Below, in pieces: positions 1 to 6,241 of a stretch of 9,828 nucleotides of DNA. Position 1 is the stretch's first letter. Each line of letters opens with the position of its first letter. The stretch lies in assembly GCA_905233965.1 (NCBI GenBank), contig CAJOFG010000135.1, forward strand, positions 5,420 through 15,247, written 5' to 3'. The translations under genes and the position numbers were made by a program. The notes under the pieces were generated by a model, which saw nothing but the letters and a program-made list of their open reading frames with translations, did not search any database and was not told the DNA's origin. This stretch comes from an uncultured Selenomonadaceae bacterium (GTDB lineage: Bacteria; Bacillota; Negativicutes; Selenomonadales; Selenomonadaceae).

Positions 1-1
1 G

Positions 2-991
2 GGAAAAGTTTGGACACCCACGCCGGTCGGATATTTTAAAATCGAAACGAAAGAAGTCAATCCGTCTTGGATAGATCCGCGTGACCCGGAATACGAAGTG
101 CCTTCCGGTCCGAACAATCCGCTGGGCTATCGTTGGATGAGGATTCGCGGCAATTACGGAATACACGGCACAAATCGCCCGGAAAGTATCGGGCATTACG
201 TTTCAAACGGTTGCATCCGGATGCTTGAGGAAAATGTTGAAGAACTCTTCGACAGAGTTGAAGTCGGAACGCCGGTTGAAATTACTTACAATCGCGTCGT
301 CGTCGAAAAAGCTCCGGACGGAAATGTTGTTTATTATATTTACCCGGACGGTTACGGGATACAAAAACTTAACGCAGACTATGTCGCCGGCTGGATTGAG
401 CCGTTCGGCGTGTTGCCTTTTGAAACGGTGGACAGCATAAATCGGAAAATAAAAAATTCCGACGGTAACCCGACTTACTTGGGCAAACCCTACAATATCG
501 AAGTCAACGGACAAGTTTTGCAAGACCTCGACATTGAAGGCAGAAAATTTTTCGCAAAAGCCGTGACAAAAGATCAAGTTACTTACCTGCCGGCAGTTCC
601 TCTCGCAATGGCTCTCAAATCGAAAATGGAATGGCGCGCCGCAGAGTTGACCGTTAAAACCGAACACGGCGAAGTTACCGGCTACGAAAAGAGAAAACAA
701 ATTTATATCAACGCCGACGATGCCGGTGTTCTCTTCAATATTGAAGGCGGACTTCAAAATTTTTCAGCGAACCCGGATGCCGGAAAAATTTTCAGATACC
801 AAACAGTTCAACGCGCACCCGAACCGATTGAAGAAATAATCGAAACAATTCCGACAGAAGAAATTCCGCCGGAAGAAACCGTCGAACAGACCGCCGGTGA
901 CAAGGACAGGAAAAAAGCCAAAGACAAAAAGAAAATCGACAAGAAGAAAAAATCCGGCGTTACCGGAAATGTCACTGTCAAAAAATCTTGA
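2..991 (+). CDS. L,D-transpeptidase (YkuD domain), 5' end cut by window
   Basis: The reading frame is open from base 2 to the TGA at 989-991, so the N-terminus lies outside the window; the GTG at 98 is only an internal codon. The visible 329 residues begin inside a YkuD catalytic domain: the HGT motif is followed by SNGCIRM, whose cysteine (TGC at 212-214) is the family's catalytic residue. Such enzymes act outside the cytoplasmic membrane and make 3-3 cross-links in peptidoglycan or attach proteins to it. After the catalytic domain, roughly bases 480-820, comes a segment resembling a copper-amine-oxidase-like stalk domain (VNGQVL, then TYLPAVPLAMALKSKMEW). The tail is low complexity, first Glu/Pro-rich, then very Lys-rich (about 880-985). 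Transpeptidase identity is firm; the stalk domain is a pattern-based guess. Confidence 0.88.
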   Translation, partial: GKVWTPTPVGYFKIETKEVNPSWIDPRDPEYEVPSGPNNPLGYRWMRIRGNYGIHGTNRPESIGHYVSNGCIRMLEENVEELFDRVEVGTPVEITYNRVVVEKAPDGNVVYYIYPDGYGIQKLNADYVAGWIEPFGVLPFETVDSINRKIKNSDGNPTYLGKPYNIEVNGQVLQDLDIEGRKFFAKAVTKDQVTYLPAVPLAMALKSKMEWRAAELTVKTEHGEVTGYEKRKQIYINADDAGVLFNIEGGLQNFSANPDAGKIFRYQTVQRAPEPIEEIIETIPTEEIPPEETVEQTAGDKDRKKAKDKKKIDKKKKSGVTGNVTVKKS

Positions 992-1001
992 CGCTTGTCA
1001 A
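988..1001. repeat. Perfect short inverted repeat over the ldt stop codon
   Basis: TTGAC and GTCAA flank a four-base spacer (GCTT) and overlap the transpeptidase stop codon. It lies 20 bases upstream of the -35 box of the tRNA promoter. There is no T-run, so it is not a good terminator. It could be a small operator or chance. Confidence 0.3.
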
Positions 1002-1020
1002 TACGCCGTAAAAATTTTGC

Positions 1021-1049
1021 TTGACTTGAATTGTTTCGGCGTATATAAT
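1021..1049 (+). promoter_or_regulatory. Sigma-70 promoter of the tRNA-Asp/tRNA-Cys operon
   Basis: TTGACT at 1021-1026 and a perfect TATAAT at 1044-1049 are separated by exactly 17 bases. Transcription would start near 1056, about 30 bases before tRNA-Asp. This is the best-matching promoter in the window, as expected for stable RNA genes. Confidence 0.85.
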
Positions 1050-1086
1050 TTGCCTGTTGACGTTACGTTTGAGTGCGTCAGAATCC

Positions 1087-1163
1087 GGCCCGGTAGTTTA
1101 GTTGGTTAGAATGCCGCCCTGTCACGGCGGAGGTCGTCGGTTCAAGTCCGATCCGGGTCGCCA
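1087..1163 (+). tRNA. tRNA-Asp (GTC)
   Basis: A full cloverleaf can be drawn. The acceptor stem pairs 1087-1093 with 1153-1159 (one G-U pair). The anticodon stem CCGCC/GGCGG encloses a seven-base loop with anticodon GTC at 1121-1123. The T arm carries GGTTCAAGTCC. The discriminator is G1160 and CCA is encoded at 1161-1163. It is the first gene of a two-tRNA unit. Confidence 0.97.
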
Positions 1164-1174
1164 TTAAATTTTTC

Positions 1175-1248
1175 GGCGACATAGCCAAGTGGTAAGGCCG
1201 AGGTCTGCAAAATCTCTACCCCCGGTTCAATTCCGGGTGTCGCCTCCA
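1175..1248 (+). tRNA. tRNA-Cys (GCA)
   Basis: Eleven bases after tRNA-Asp. The acceptor stem pairs 1175-1181 with 1238-1244. The anticodon GCA is at 1207-1209 in a CTGCAAA loop, closed by a five-pair stem with one G-U. The discriminator is T1245, the base typical of cysteine tRNAs, and CCA is encoded at 1246-1248. Confidence 0.96.
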
Positions 1249-1264
1249 ATTTTGAAATTTTTAC

Positions 1265-1286
1265 CGGCATTGCGCGTGCAGTGCCG
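1265..1286 (+). terminator. Stem-loop between tRNA-Cys and ffh, possible weak terminator
   Basis: A nine-pair stem (CGGCATTGC with GCAGTGCCG, one G-U) encloses the loop GCGT. The following bases (ATTGTTATGTTTT) are T-rich but not a clean T-run, so termination would be partial. It could instead serve 3' processing of the tRNA transcript or let part of the transcripts run into ffh. Confidence 0.45.
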
Positions 1287-1330
1287 ATTGTTATGTTTTG
1301 GAAAAGTTTTAACGAAGGGCGGGATTTCAG

Positions 1331-1819
1331 ATGTTTGAAGATTTGTCGCAAAACATACAGGAAGCCTTTCGCAAGTTGCGCGGTCACGGCAAACTTACCG
1401 AAAAAGATGTCGATAAGGCTTTGCGCGACGTTCGCATGGCTTTACTGTCCGCCGACGTGAATTACAAAATCGTTCGGCAGTTTGAAAAAAATGTTAAAGC
1501 CCGTGCGATTGACACGGAGATTTTAAGCAAACTTACGCCGGCTCAGTCCGTCATAAAAATCGTTGACGAAGAACTCGCGGTTTTAATGGGCGGCAAGGCG
1601 GCGAAATTAAATATCTCGTCCCACCCGCCGACGGTAATTTTGATGGTCGGTCTTCAGGGTTCGGGCAGGAAAACTCGCGCTGTCGATGAAAAAGCAGGGC
1701 AAGCGTCCGGCACTCGTCGCGGCGGATATTTACCGACCGGCGGCGATAAAACAGTTGCAAGTTCTCGGCGAACAAATCGACGTTCCGGTTTTCACCGAAG
1801 ACGTTCAAGACGCGGTTAA
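1331..1819 (+). CDS. ffh: Signal recognition particle GTPase Ffh, N-terminal part of a frameshifted gene
   Basis: Ffh binds 4.5S RNA and signal sequences of nascent membrane proteins and delivers ribosomes to FtsY. This frame starts at ATG 1331 behind a GGGCGGGA-type ribosome site and gives the Ffh N domain (MFEDLSQNIQEAF..., then ADVDKALRDVRMALL-like helices) and the start of the G domain, VGLQGSG. Family members continue with KTTTAGKLA, but here GGC at 1664-1666 is followed by one A and then the bases for GKLALS in another frame. The five P-loop codons KTTTA are reduced to one base, an apparent loss of 14 bases. Residues 1-112 are native; about 50 residues to the stop at 1819 are out of frame. 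As written, no functional Ffh is made. Confidence 0.85.
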   Translation: MFEDLSQNIQEAFRKLRGHGKLTEKDVDKALRDVRMALLSADVNYKIVRQFEKNVKARAIDTEILSKLTPAQSVIKIVDEELAVLMGGKAAKLNISSHPPTVILMVGLQGSGRKTRAVDEKAGQASGTRRGGYLPTGGDKTVASSRRTNRRSGFHRRRSRRG

Positions 1820-2738
1820 AATTGCAAAAGATTCTCTCGCCTTCGCAAACTCTCACGCTCGCGACGTTTTGATAATCGACACGGCGGGACGTTTGCAGAT
1901 TGACGAAAAATTGATGCAGGAATTGAAGGACATCAAGTCAACCGTCAAGCCGCACGAAATTTTACTCGTCGTCGATTCGATGATAGGTCAAGAGGCGGTG
2001 AACGTCGCCGAAACTTTCCACAACACGCTCGGCGTTGACGGAGTCGTCCTGACGAAACTTGACGGTGATGCTCGCGGCGGCGCGGCACTTTCAATAAAGG
2101 CGGCGACCGGTTGTCCGATAAAATTCGTCGGCATGGGAGAAAAAATCGAACCGCTCGAAGTTTTTCACCCGGACAGAATGGCATCCCGGATTCTCGGCAT
2201 GGGCGACGTGCTTTCACTCATCGAAAAAGCGCAATCGACAATCGACGCAAAGACCGCAGAAAAAATGGTCAAGAAAATCAAGACGGACGATTTCACGCTG
2301 GCAGATTTTCTCGAACAACTTCGGCAGGTAAAAAAATTGGGTTCGCTCAACGATTTGCTCGGAATGATTCCGGGTCTCGGCGGACTCAAAAAGAAACTCG
2401 GCGGTGTCGATTTTGACCTCGACGGCAAAGAAGTCAAACACATGGAAGCGATAATTCTTTCAATGACACCGAAAGAACGCGAAGACACAAGCATTATCGA
2501 TGCGAAACGTCGCAAGAGAATTGCGGCGGGCAGCGGTACAAAAATTTCCGACGTGAACAAACTTTTGAAACAGTTTGACGAACTCCGGAAGATGATGCGC
2601 CGAATGAATGTTAAAGCGAATCAGACTTCCAAAAAAGTTAAAGGCAAAAAAGGCAAAGGGAAAAAACTTCACCCGACCATGCCGAATCTCGGCGGACTTT
2701 TGGGCGGACTCGGAGGAAAATTTCCTTTCATGAAGTAA
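1686..2738 (+). CDS. ffh: Signal recognition particle GTPase Ffh, G-domain remainder and M domain
   Basis: The second part of ffh. The native frame resumes at 1668 (GKLALS, then MKKQGKRPALVAADIYRPAA); the ATG at 1686 is only the first Met codon in it and has no ribosome site of its own. Visible GTPase motifs are DTAGR (residues 65-69 of this part) and TKLD (123-126), followed by the Ffh-typical DGDARGGAALS. From about residue 200 the methionine-rich M domain, which binds 4.5S RNA and signal sequences, is complete, including SGTKISDVNKLLKQF and a Lys/Gly-rich tail. Adding 14 bases at 1667 would give one 473-residue protein from 1331 to 2738, close to the family length. No second indel is visible. 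Confidence 0.85.
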   Translation: MKKQGKRPALVAADIYRPAAIKQLQVLGEQIDVPVFTEDVQDAVKIAKDSLAFANSHARDVLIIDTAGRLQIDEKLMQELKDIKSTVKPHEILLVVDSMIGQEAVNVAETFHNTLGVDGVVLTKLDGDARGGAALSIKAATGCPIKFVGMGEKIEPLEVFHPDRMASRILGMGDVLSLIEKAQSTIDAKTAEKMVKKIKTDDFTLADFLEQLRQVKKLGSLNDLLGMIPGLGGLKKKLGGVDFDLDGKEVKHMEAIILSMTPKEREDTSIIDAKRRKRIAAGSGTKISDVNKLLKQFDELRKMMRRMNVKANQTSKKVKGKKGKGKKLHPTMPNLGGLLGGLGGKFPFMK

Positions 2739-2739
2739 A

Positions 2740-2861
2740 CCCGGCAGCGGTCGTCCTGAATCGGATTGGTTCACCGATGTTCGCGGCAAATATCATCCGT
2801 ACCATGAAGAATATTTGGAAGTTATGAAAGATCCGATATTCAAGCACCCGACAGTTACGGA
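2740..2861 (+). pseudogene. 5' remnant of an unrecognised gene, out of frame with 2868-3275
   Basis: Directly after the ffh stop, the frame beginning at 2740 reads like protein (SDWFTDVRGKYHPYHEEYL, then EVMKDPIFKHPTVTE) but has no start codon near its beginning and no obvious ribosome site; the first ATG is at 2824. At 2857-2866 the pentamer ACGGA stands twice in tandem. Removing one copy gives PTVTE followed by LPQKVLLQNE, which joins this frame exactly to the downstream reading frame. I infer one gene, truncated at its 5' side at the ffh border and then shifted by a five-base duplication. I do not recognise the family. Confidence 0.5.
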
Positions 2862-2866
2862 ACGGA
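2857..2866 (+). repeat. Five-base tandem duplication causing a frameshift
   Basis: ACGGA occurs twice back to back. With one copy the frames on either side fuse into a single open frame through 3275. This fits replication slippage, or an assembly error. Confidence 0.6.
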
Positions 2867-2867
2867 G

Positions 2868-3275
2868 TTGCCGCAAAAAGTTTTGTTGCAAAACGAACAG
2901 ACGCTCAGAAATTACGAGTCGCAAATTTTGGGAATGATGATTGTAAACGATCACGTTTTCGACAACTTGAAAAAACTTCTTAAACAATACAAAAAGCAAG
3001 TCGTTATCTTCGGTTCGAGTATAATTGCCCTGTCGATGGCGAAAAAGCTTTCCGAGACTTGCAAAGTCAAATACATCTTAAATTTGCAAAGTAACGGCAT
3101 TTGGAACGGAATACAGGCGGTAAAAATTGACGAACAACCTTTACCCCCCCCCGTGAAGAATTTGCCCGTTATATTCGCCGATTTACAAATGCCGCCCGGT
3201 GTGCCGGAGTTCTTAAGGAAAAACGGTTGCGGCGGACAATTTATCGGCTTAAATGAAATTTTTGGTTTACAATGA
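2868..3275 (+). CDS. Hypothetical protein, Rossmann-like segment, 3' part of a broken gene
   Basis: This frame opens with TTG 2868 and runs to the stop at 3273-3275, about 135 residues; the TTG has no convincing ribosome site and the true frame continues upstream once the ACGGA duplication is corrected. The middle (KKQVVIFGSSIIALSMAKKL) has the strand-glycine-loop-helix pattern of a Rossmann-type nucleotide-binding fold, followed by more alternating strands and helices. I cannot assign a family. It contains nine consecutive C at 3144-3152, read as CCC CCC CCC, whereas prolines in neighbouring genes are mostly CCG. It sits between ffh and rpsP, where these two genes are often close neighbours, so it looks like inserted, decaying material. 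Whether it is expressed is unknown. Confidence 0.5.
   Translation: MPQKVLLQNEQTLRNYESQILGMMIVNDHVFDNLKKLLKQYKKQVVIFGSSIIALSMAKKLSETCKVKYILNLQSNGIWNGIQAVKIDEQPLPPPVKNLPVIFADLQMPPGVPEFLRKNGCGGQFIGLNEIFGLQ
3144..3152 (+). repeat. Poly-C tract (9 C) inside a reading frame
   Basis: Nine C in a row code for three prolines by CCC, in frame with the surrounding open frame. No other C or G run of similar length was seen in the window. Such tracts are prone to slippage. Confidence 0.8.
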
Positions 3276-3289
3276 ATTTAAACGCTGAA

Positions 3290-3305
3290 AGGTGGTGACA
3301 CTGTG
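3290..3305 (+). promoter_or_regulatory. Ribosome binding site fixing the GTG start of rpsP
   Basis: AGGTGG at 3290-3295 lies seven bases before GTG 3303. The next residues VKIRLNRMG match the conserved S16 N-terminus, so GTG is the start. Confidence 0.85.
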
Positions 3306-3581
3306 GTAAAAATCAGACTGAATCGCATGGGCGCAAAGAGAAGACCGTTCTACCGCATCGTTGTGGCGGACAGCCGCTCGCCGCGTGACGGGCGTTTCAT
3401 TGAAATCGTCGGAAATTACGATCCGACAAAAAATCCGGCTCTCATCAACATCGATGAAGAGAAAGTCATTAACTGGATTCTCAACGGAGCTCAGCCTACC
3501 GATACCGTTCGCTCTCTTTTGAGCAAAAAAGGCATTATGAAAAAAATTCACGAAGAACGCAAAAGCAAAAAAGAGGGATGA
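3303..3581 (+). CDS. rpsP: 30S ribosomal protein S16
   Basis: S16 is a small-subunit protein needed for 30S assembly. The 92-residue product shows the family signature throughout: [20 protein letters not shown] at the N-terminus, then [17 protein letters not shown] and the helix [19 protein letters not shown]. The length is slightly above the usual 80-90 because of a basic Lys/Glu-rich tail ([10 protein letters not shown]). The start is GTG 3303 behind AGGTGG. khpA follows 32 bases downstream, so the two are probably cotranscribed. No clear promoter of its own is visible; it may depend on transcription through ffh and the orphan gene, or on a weak TACAAT-like box at 3268-3273. The gene looks intact. 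Confidence 0.97.
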   Translation: MVKIRLNRMGAKRRPFYRIVVADSRSPRDGRFIEIVGNYDPTKNPALINIDEEKVINWILNGAQPTDTVRSLLSKKGIMKKIHEERKSKKEG

Positions 3582-3613
3582 GAAATCCCCGAATTTAATC
3601 GAGGTAATGAATT

Positions 3614-3841
3614 ATGCAAGAACTTGTAAAAGTGCTGGCAAAAGCACTGGTGGAAAATCCTGATGCGGTTGAAGTCGAATCGGTTGAAGAGGACGGACGC
3701 ACCGTTTTGAAGTTGCACGTCGCACCGGACGACATGGGCAGAGTGATCGGAAAACAAGGCAGAATCGCGAAGGCAATTCGCACAATCGTTAAATCTGCCG
3801 CGACACGCACCAACCAAAAGTTTACGGTTGATATCGATTAA
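3614..3841 (+). CDS. khpA: KH-domain RNA-binding protein KhpA (YlqC family)
   Basis: This 75-residue protein is a single KH domain. The RNA-contact GxxG loop is GKQG within DMGRVIGKQGRIAKAIRT. Homologues bind RNA with a KhpB/Jag partner and influence cell elongation and division in Gram-positive bacteria; they are encoded directly after rpsP in many Firmicutes. The ATG at 3614 is preceded by GAGGT (3601-3605). The stop at 3839-3841 is followed 15 bases later by a strong terminator, so the transcript ends here. rimM and trmD, which often follow in this position, are absent. The sequence matches the family over its full length and looks intact. Confidence 0.93.
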   Translation: MQELVKVLAKALVENPDAVEVESVEEDGRTVLKLHVAPDDMGRVIGKQGRIAKAIRTIVKSAATRTNQKFTVDID

Positions 3842-3855
3842 GAAAATTTTTTTCG

Positions 3856-3893
3856 GCGGCAAGTCGGTTTTCGTTTCCGGCTTGTCGCTTTTT
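3856..3893 (+). terminator. Rho-independent terminator after khpA
   Basis: A twelve-pair stem with two G-U pairs (GCGGCAAGTCGG at 3856-3867 with CCGGCTTGTCGC at 3877-3888) closes a nine-base loop and is followed by five T. It ends the rpsP-khpA transcript. Confidence 0.85.
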
Positions 3894-3930
3894 GATTTAC
3901 GCCGGCTTGAATGTATTCATTCCCGGCGGC

Positions 3931-3958
3931 TTGCAAAATTTCCGATATTAAATATAAT
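3931..3958 (+). promoter_or_regulatory. Probable sigma-70 promoter of the malic enzyme gene
   Basis: TTGCAA (3931-3936) and a perfect TATAAT (3953-3958) are 16 bases apart. Transcription would begin about 3965, some 35 bases before the ATG. The upstream terminator makes a separate promoter necessary. Confidence 0.65.
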
Positions 3959-3998
3959 ATTCGGGTATCTTAAAATAAATGAAAGGATTGAATTTTTA

Positions 3999-5231
3999 AT
4001 GTCCAACGTGAACGAAGAAGCGATCGCTCTTCACAAAAAACATTCGGGAAAATTGGAAGTCGTAAGCAAAGTCCCGCTCAAAACAAATTACGATTTGACT
4101 TTGGCGTATACTCCGGGCGTTGCAGCTCCCTGTCTGGAAATTAACAAAGACTTCGATAAAATTTATGATTACACAAATCGCGGAAATTTGGTCGCGGTCG
4201 TCACGAACGGAACAGCCGTTCTCGGACTCGGCGACATCGGCGCGGGTGCCGGACTTCCCGTCATGGAAGGAAAATCAATTTTGTTCAAGGGTTTTGCCGG
4301 CGTTGATGCAATTCCGATTTGCCTGAACACAAAAAAAGTTGACGAGATTATTAAAGCCGTCGAGTTGATGGCTCCGAGTTTCGGCGGAATAAATTTGGAG
4401 GACATCAAGGCTCCGGAATGTTTCGACATCGAACACGCGCTGAAAGAATCTTTAGACATTCCGGTTTTCCACGACGACCAGCACGGTACCGCGATAGTCG
4501 TCAGTGCGGCATTGATTAACGCATTGAAAATCGTCGGAAAAAAATTCGACGAAATTAAAGTCGTCGTCAACGGAGCCGGCGCGGCAGGTATGGCGATAAC
4601 TTACCTTATTCAAAAAATGGGCGCGGCAAATATCATGCTCTGCGACTCAACCGGTGCGATTTACGAAGGACGCGGCAAAGGAATGAACCCGTACAAAGAT
4701 CAAATTGCCGCCGTCACAAATTCGCAACACGAGGCCGGAAAACTTGAAGACCTCATGCACGGCGCGGACGTTTTCATCGGCGTATCAAAAGCCGGCTTGC
4801 TCACTCGGGAAATGGTCAAGAGCATGAATAAAAATCCGATTATCATGGCAATGGCGAACCCGACTCCGGAAATTATGCCGGACGAAGCGAAAGCGGCGGG
4901 TGCGCGTGTCATTTGCACCGGACGCAGCGATTTCCCGAACCAGGTCAACAACCTTCTTGCATTTCCCGGAGTATTTCGCGGAGCTCTCGACGTTCGCGCA
5001 ACCGACATCAACGAAGAAATGAAAATTGCGGCGGCTTACGCGATTGCATCTTTGGTTGCCGACGATGAACTTAAAGAGGATTACGTTATCACGACTCCGT
5101 TTGACAAGAGAGTTGCTCCGACTGTCGCGGCGGCGGTTGCGAAGGCGGCGATTGAATCCGGCATTGCACGGAACAAAAATATTACTCCGGAACAAGTCGC
5201 GCAACATACGCGTGAACTTCTCGGAGAATAA
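3999..5231 (+). CDS. Malic enzyme, NAD(P)-dependent, decarboxylating
   Basis: This enzyme converts malate to pyruvate and CO2 with reduction of NAD(P). The 410-residue length fits the short bacterial type. Visible motifs are AYTPGVAAPC with the catalytic Tyr at 37, GTAVLGLGDIG (71-81), VMEGKSILFK with the catalytic Lys near 92, NLEDIKAPECF with metal-binding acids (133-142), HDDQHGTAIV (158-167), the dinucleotide loop GAGAAG (192-197) and PNQVNNLLAFPGVFRGALDVRA near the C-terminus. I chose ATG 3999 because GAAAGGA lies at 3981-3987 and SNVNEEAIALH starts a family-like N-terminus; an upstream extension to 3828 would run through the terminator and promoter. The gene is monocistronic, between a terminator upstream and a bidirectional terminator downstream. 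NAD versus NADP preference cannot be read safely from sequence. Confidence 0.95.
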   Translation: MSNVNEEAIALHKKHSGKLEVVSKVPLKTNYDLTLAYTPGVAAPCLEINKDFDKIYDYTNRGNLVAVVTNGTAVLGLGDIGAGAGLPVMEGKSILFKGFAGVDAIPICLNTKKVDEIIKAVELMAPSFGGINLEDIKAPECFDIEHALKESLDIPVFHDDQHGTAIVVSAALINALKIVGKKFDEIKVVVNGAGAAGMAITYLIQKMGAANIMLCDSTGAIYEGRGKGMNPYKDQIAAVTNSQHEAGKLEDLMHGADVFIGVSKAGLLTREMVKSMNKNPIIMAMANPTPEIMPDEAKAAGARVICTGRSDFPNQVNNLLAFPGVFRGALDVRATDINEEMKIAAAYAIASLVADDELKEDYVITTPFDKRVAPTVAAAVAKAAIESGIARNKNITPEQVAQHTRELLGE

Positions 5232-5246
5232 AATTTAAATTTACGC

Positions 5247-5295
5247 AAAAAAAATCACCGGAGGAAGAAAATTTTTTCCTTCGGCGTTTTTTTTT
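5247..5295. terminator. Bidirectional terminator between the convergent halves
   Basis: A stem pairs CCGGAGGAAGA (5258-5268) with TTTTCCTTCGG (5274-5284), including G-U pairs. Eight A at 5247-5254 precede it and nine T at 5287-5295 follow it, so a U-run is formed in both directions. It ends the malic enzyme transcript on the plus strand and the phosphatase operon on the minus strand. Confidence 0.85.
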
Positions 5296-5314
5296 ATTCC
5301 GGCAAAAAATTTTT

Positions 5315-6241
5315 TCAGCGGCTTGAACTCCACGCGCTCCAAGTAAGAGAAGTTTTGCCGGATTTAAATTCTTGAACGTATTCGTAAAAATTTCTTATCA
5401 TCTTCGCGCGTTCGTTGTGACTTTCGGCGTAAAAATTATTTCCGTCGGAAAGCGTCAAAAGCTCCGAGCCGCCCGAAAATTTTTGCCGACGTGCAATATC
5501 TTCAAGCGGAACGTCCGGATTTTTCCAAACGTCGTACATCAGCAAAAATGTTGTCGTGCGTCCCTGTCCGGCTTGACAGTGAAAATGGAGCGCGGCATTT
5601 TTCGGCAAACGCGAAACGAATTTCAAAAACTCATCGACAACTTCCGGAGCCGGCTTTACCATGTCTTGCGCAAAAAATCTGACGTAGTTTAAACCCGCCG
5701 CCTTGACAATTTCTTTTTCGGTGAAAACTTTTTTCGGCGTTAAAGTCACCGGCTCATAATTTGCCTTGTCGTAATTTCCGAGCGGTACCAACGTCGTCCG
5801 GTTGCCGACAAGATTTTTCAAAAGTTCGGACTCTTCCCGAACAATTTCCGCGCCGGTTTTCCCGACGTTCATCATGTTGTATTGTTCGTAAAAACTCAGC
5901 GGAAAGTCGTCGGCAAATCCGTGCGACTCTTGCCGGAGATCGACGATATAAATTTTCGATTTCGCCGGGAAAATTTTTTTCAACTGCCCGGCAAGAATTT
6001 CAAAACCCGGTCGCGAAAATTGTCCGCTTGCCGACACGCGCAAATTTTCCATGCCCTTCGTCGAAGGTTTTAACTCTCCCTCCGGCACTTCAAAATTTTC
6101 CGTGATGACCCGGAAATTTCGCGGCATCTCTGCGTCACCGCTCCCGTCCTGTCGCGTTACGACTTCCGCATTTGCAACCGGCGAAAAAATTATCGCGAAC
6201 AAAAAAACCGACAACAACACTTGCAAAAATTTTTTTGTCAC
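5315..6241 (-). CDS. Secreted PTP-like inositol polyphosphate phosphatase (phytase family)
   Basis: The 308-residue product starts with a Sec signal peptide (KK, hydrophobic core, then VANA with probable cleavage after Ala25), so it is exported. The body resembles the PhyA-type phytases of Selenomonas: IVDLRQESHGF at 99-109, a candidate general-acid Asp193 (FFAQDM), and the cysteine-phosphatase loop HCQAGQGRTTT with nucleophile Cys222 and Arg228. Such enzymes remove phosphates stepwise from phytate and other inositol phosphates. The start is GTG 6241, supported by AAGGGAG at 6251-6257. It is the last gene of the minus-strand cluster; its ribosome site lies inside the end of folP, and the bidirectional terminator follows the stop. 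True substrate is not certain, since related proteins may also act on phosphoproteins or phosphoinositides. Confidence 0.88.
   Translation of the reverse strand: MTKKFLQVLLSVFLFAIIFSPVANAEVVTRQDGSGDAEMPRNFRVITENFEVPEGELKPSTKGMENLRVSASGQFSRPGFEILAGQLKKIFPAKSKIYIVDLRQESHGFADDFPLSFYEQYNMMNVGKTGAEIVREESELLKNLVGNRTTLVPLGNYDKANYEPVTLTPKKVFTEKEIVKAAGLNYVRFFAQDMVKPAPEVVDEFLKFVSRLPKNAALHFHCQAGQGRTTTFLLMYDVWKNPDVPLEDIARRQKFSGGSELLTLSDGNNFYAESHNERAKMIRNFYEYVQEFKSGKTSLTWSAWSSSR

Noticed and set aside
203..757. 184-codon open frame on the minus strand opposite the transpeptidase
   Set aside because: The plus-strand frame has clear YkuD motifs; the antisense frame has no family-like motif or ribosome site and is a by-product.
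1660..1690. Programmed ribosomal frameshifting in ffh
   Set aside because: A shift would rejoin the frames but the P-loop Lys and Thr residues would still be missing, and no slippery site with a following structure was seen.
3241..3273. Promoter for rpsP at a TACAAT box (3268-3273)
   Set aside because: No matching -35 box at a suitable distance; too weak to list as a feature.
3828..3998. Upstream in-frame extension of the malic enzyme
   Set aside because: It would start inside khpA and pass through the terminator and promoter; ATG 3999 has a ribosome site and a family-like N-terminus.
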